DNA from: an uncultured Collinsella sp. | GTDB taxonomy: Bacteria; Actinomycetota; Coriobacteriia; Coriobacteriales; Coriobacteriaceae | Assembly: GCA_900556675.1 (NCBI GenBank) | Contig: USQE01000060.1 | Coordinates: 1-6,759, forward strand | Length of the DNA stretch: 6,759 bases | Direction: 5' to 3' | In this document: piece after piece, positions 5,351 through 6,759 of the stretch | Layout of the letters: every line of letters starts with the position of its first letter | Position numbering within the stretch: position 1 is the stretch's first letter | Translations under genes and position numbers: made by a program | The notes under the pieces: generated by a model | Told to the model about the DNA's origin: nothing | Databases searched by the model: none | Seen by the model: the letters and a program-made list of their open reading frames with translations, nothing else

Positions 5351-6759
5351 CTAAGCCAACCCCAGCAATATACCTGCCGAATGCACGACAAACGCCACGA
5401 TCCAGGCGACCGTCACCTGAAACGCGAACACGGCAACGGCATAGCGCGCGCCCAGCTCACTCTTGACGGCGCCGATGGCAGCCACGCAGGGCGGATACAG
5501 CAGCGTGAAGACCAAAAACACGTAGGCGGTGAACGGCGAAAACATGGTCGACAACACCGCAGGCGAGGTCGCGCCCAAAAGCACCGTGAGGGTCGAGATG
5601 ACGCTCTCCTTGGCGATAAGTCCGGTGACGAGCGCCGTGGATGCACGCCAGTCGCCAAAGCCGAGCGGTGCCAGCGCCGGCGCGATAATGCTACCCAGAC
5701 CGGCAAGTAGACTCTGCGACTGATCGGCGACCACATTAAAGCGAATGTCGAACGTCTGAAGGAACCAGATGACCACGGTAGCAGCAAAGATAATGGTAAA
5801 GGCTTTGGTAATAAAGTCTTTGGCCTTATCCCATGCCAGCATCACCGTCGTCTTGACGCTCGGCAGGCGGTAATTGGGAAGCTCCATGATAAACGGCACC
5901 GGGTCGCCTTTAAATGCCGTGCGGTTAAGCACCAAAGCCGCGATGCAACCAACCGCAATGCCAATCAGATAGAGCGAGACCATGGCGGGGACCGTCGCCT
6001 GCGGGAAGAATGCTCCGCACAGCAAGCCGTAAACCGGCAGCTTGGCCGAGCAGCTCATGAACGGCGTGAGCATGACGGTCATCTTGCGGTCGTGCTCGGA
6101 TGGGAGCGTACGGGTCGACATGATAGCCGGCACGGTGCAGCCAAACCCGACGAGCATGGGCACAAAGCTGCGGCCCGAAAGGCCAAAGCGGCGCAGCACC
6201 TTATCCATGACAAAGGCAACACGCGCCATGTAGCCCGAGTCCTCCAGAATGGAGAGGAAGAAAAAGAGCGTCACGATCACGGGCAAGAAGCTCAGAACGC
6301 TTCCCACGCCTTCAAAAATGCCGTCGATGATCAGGCTCTGCACCACGGGGTTTAATCCATACGCCGTCAGCGCTGCGTCCACAATCTGCGTCAGCCGGTC
6401 AATGCCGAGCGCCAGCAGGTCGCTCAGAAACGCGCCGATCACATGGAACGTCAAAAAGAAAATCAGGAACATGACGCCGATAAAAATCGGAATCGCCGTG
6501 TATTTGCCAGTCAGGATTTTATCCGCCTGCACGCTTCTTTTGTGCTGGCGGCTCTCCTTCGGCTTGATGACCGCGTCTTTCACCAGCTTTTCAATGAAGC
6601 TGTAGCGCATATCGGCAAGCGCCGCGTTGCGGTCGAGTCCCCGCTCCTGCTCCATCTGCAAAACCGAATGCTCGATCAGTTCTTTTTCGTTCTGGTCGAG
6701 CCGGAGCACCTCTTCCATCGACGCATCGCCCTCGATGAGCCACGTTGCGGCAAAGCGCG
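5351..6759 (-). CDS. feoB: Ferrous iron transport protein B, C-terminal part (cut by window edge)
   Basis: The reading frame runs off the right edge. About 468 residues of the C-terminal membrane part of FeoB are visible, while the N-terminal GTPase domain lies outside. FeoB takes up Fe(II) across the inner membrane under control of its cytosolic G domain. The visible part opens with RFAATWLIEGD, the end of the helical spacer domain, then a charged cytosolic linker, then about eight or more hydrophobic segments. The two Gate-type motifs are clear: LVGFGCTVPAIMSTRTL and, about 30 residues later, PFMSCSAKLPVYG, each with the conserved cysteine. Further marks are SILEDSGYMARVAFVMD before the first gate and GLIAKESVISTL near the C-terminus. 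The ATG at 6716-6718 is an internal Met, not the start. It ends in TAG followed by a hairpin. Any feoA partner would lie upstream, beyond the edge; there is none downstream. Confidence 0.97.
   Translation of the reverse strand, partial: RFAATWLIEGDASMEEVLRLDQNEKELIEHSVLQMEQERGLDRNAALADMRYSFIEKLVKDAVIKPKESRQHKRSVQADKILTGKYTAIPIFIGVMFLIFFLTFHVIGAFLSDLLALGIDRLTQIVDAALTAYGLNPVVQSLIIDGIFEGVGSVLSFLPVIVTLFFFLSILEDSGYMARVAFVMDKVLRRFGLSGRSFVPMLVGFGCTVPAIMSTRTLPSEHDRKMTVMLTPFMSCSAKLPVYGLLCGAFFPQATVPAMVSLYLIGIAVGCIAALVLNRTAFKGDPVPFIMELPNYRLPSVKTTVMLAWDKAKDFITKAFTIIFAATVVIWFLQTFDIRFNVVADQSQSLLAGLGSIIAPALAPLGFGDWRASTALVTGLIAKESVISTLTVLLGATSPAVLSTMFSPFTAYVFLVFTLLYPPCVAAIGAVKSELGARYAVAVFAFQVTVAWIVAFVVHSAGILLGLA

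Noticed and set aside
5230..5391. An N-terminal extension of the sotB-like protein by 54 residues.
   Set aside because: It would be translated through the feoB terminator and the promoter region and would overlap the feoB end. It also has no similarity to the transporter family; the ATG at 5227-5229 has a proper ribosome binding site.

Overview
The window is GC-rich bacterial chromosome with tightly packed genes, Shine-Dalgarno-led starts and a mix of ATG and GTG starts. The codon bias and gene content (a SotB-like sugar transporter, a stand-alone cytoplasmic GH13 enzyme, FeoB, a hypoxanthine-DNA glycosylase) suggest a gut Actinomycetota of the Coriobacteriia, with Collinsella as my best guess. 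That assignment is an inference from style and content. No rRNA, tRNA, CRISPR array, phage gene or transposase is visible.

Layout from left to right: (1) 44-1180, minus: a class I/II PLP-dependent aminotransferase with all key PLP residues. (2) 1181-1273: a short divergent intergenic region with a small perfect dyad. (3) 1274-1933, plus: an uncharacterised protein whose C-terminal part resembles the flavodoxin/NADPH-FMN-reductase fold but lacks a recognisable flavin-binding loop. (4) 1935-2498, minus: a DNA-deoxyinosine (hypoxanthine) glycosylase of the uracil-DNA glycosylase superfamily, convergent with the previous gene across a single base. (5) 2502-3878, minus: a GH13 alpha-amylase-family enzyme, three bases upstream of the glycosylase and probably co-transcribed with it. 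(6) 3879-4032: intergenic, dominated by a perfect 22-bp inverted repeat followed by a short T tract on the minus strand. (7) 4033-5229, minus: a SotB-like MFS sugar transporter. (8) 5230-5350: intergenic, holding the feoB terminator hairpin, the sotB-like promoter and a large imperfect dyad that reaches from the -10 box to the start codon. (9) 5351-6759, minus: the C-terminal part of feoB, cut by the window edge.

The minus-strand run feoB - sotB-like - GH13 - glycosylase reads in one direction but is broken by two strong hairpins. I therefore read it as three transcription units: feoB, sotB-like, and GH13 plus glycosylase. The transporter and GH13 enzyme could form a loose carbohydrate-handling neighbourhood, while FeoB supplies ferrous iron independently. 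I see no convincing new multi-gene system. The points most worth a second look are the non-coding structures at 3945-4017 and 5229-5309 and the flavodoxin-like protein without a flavin loop.
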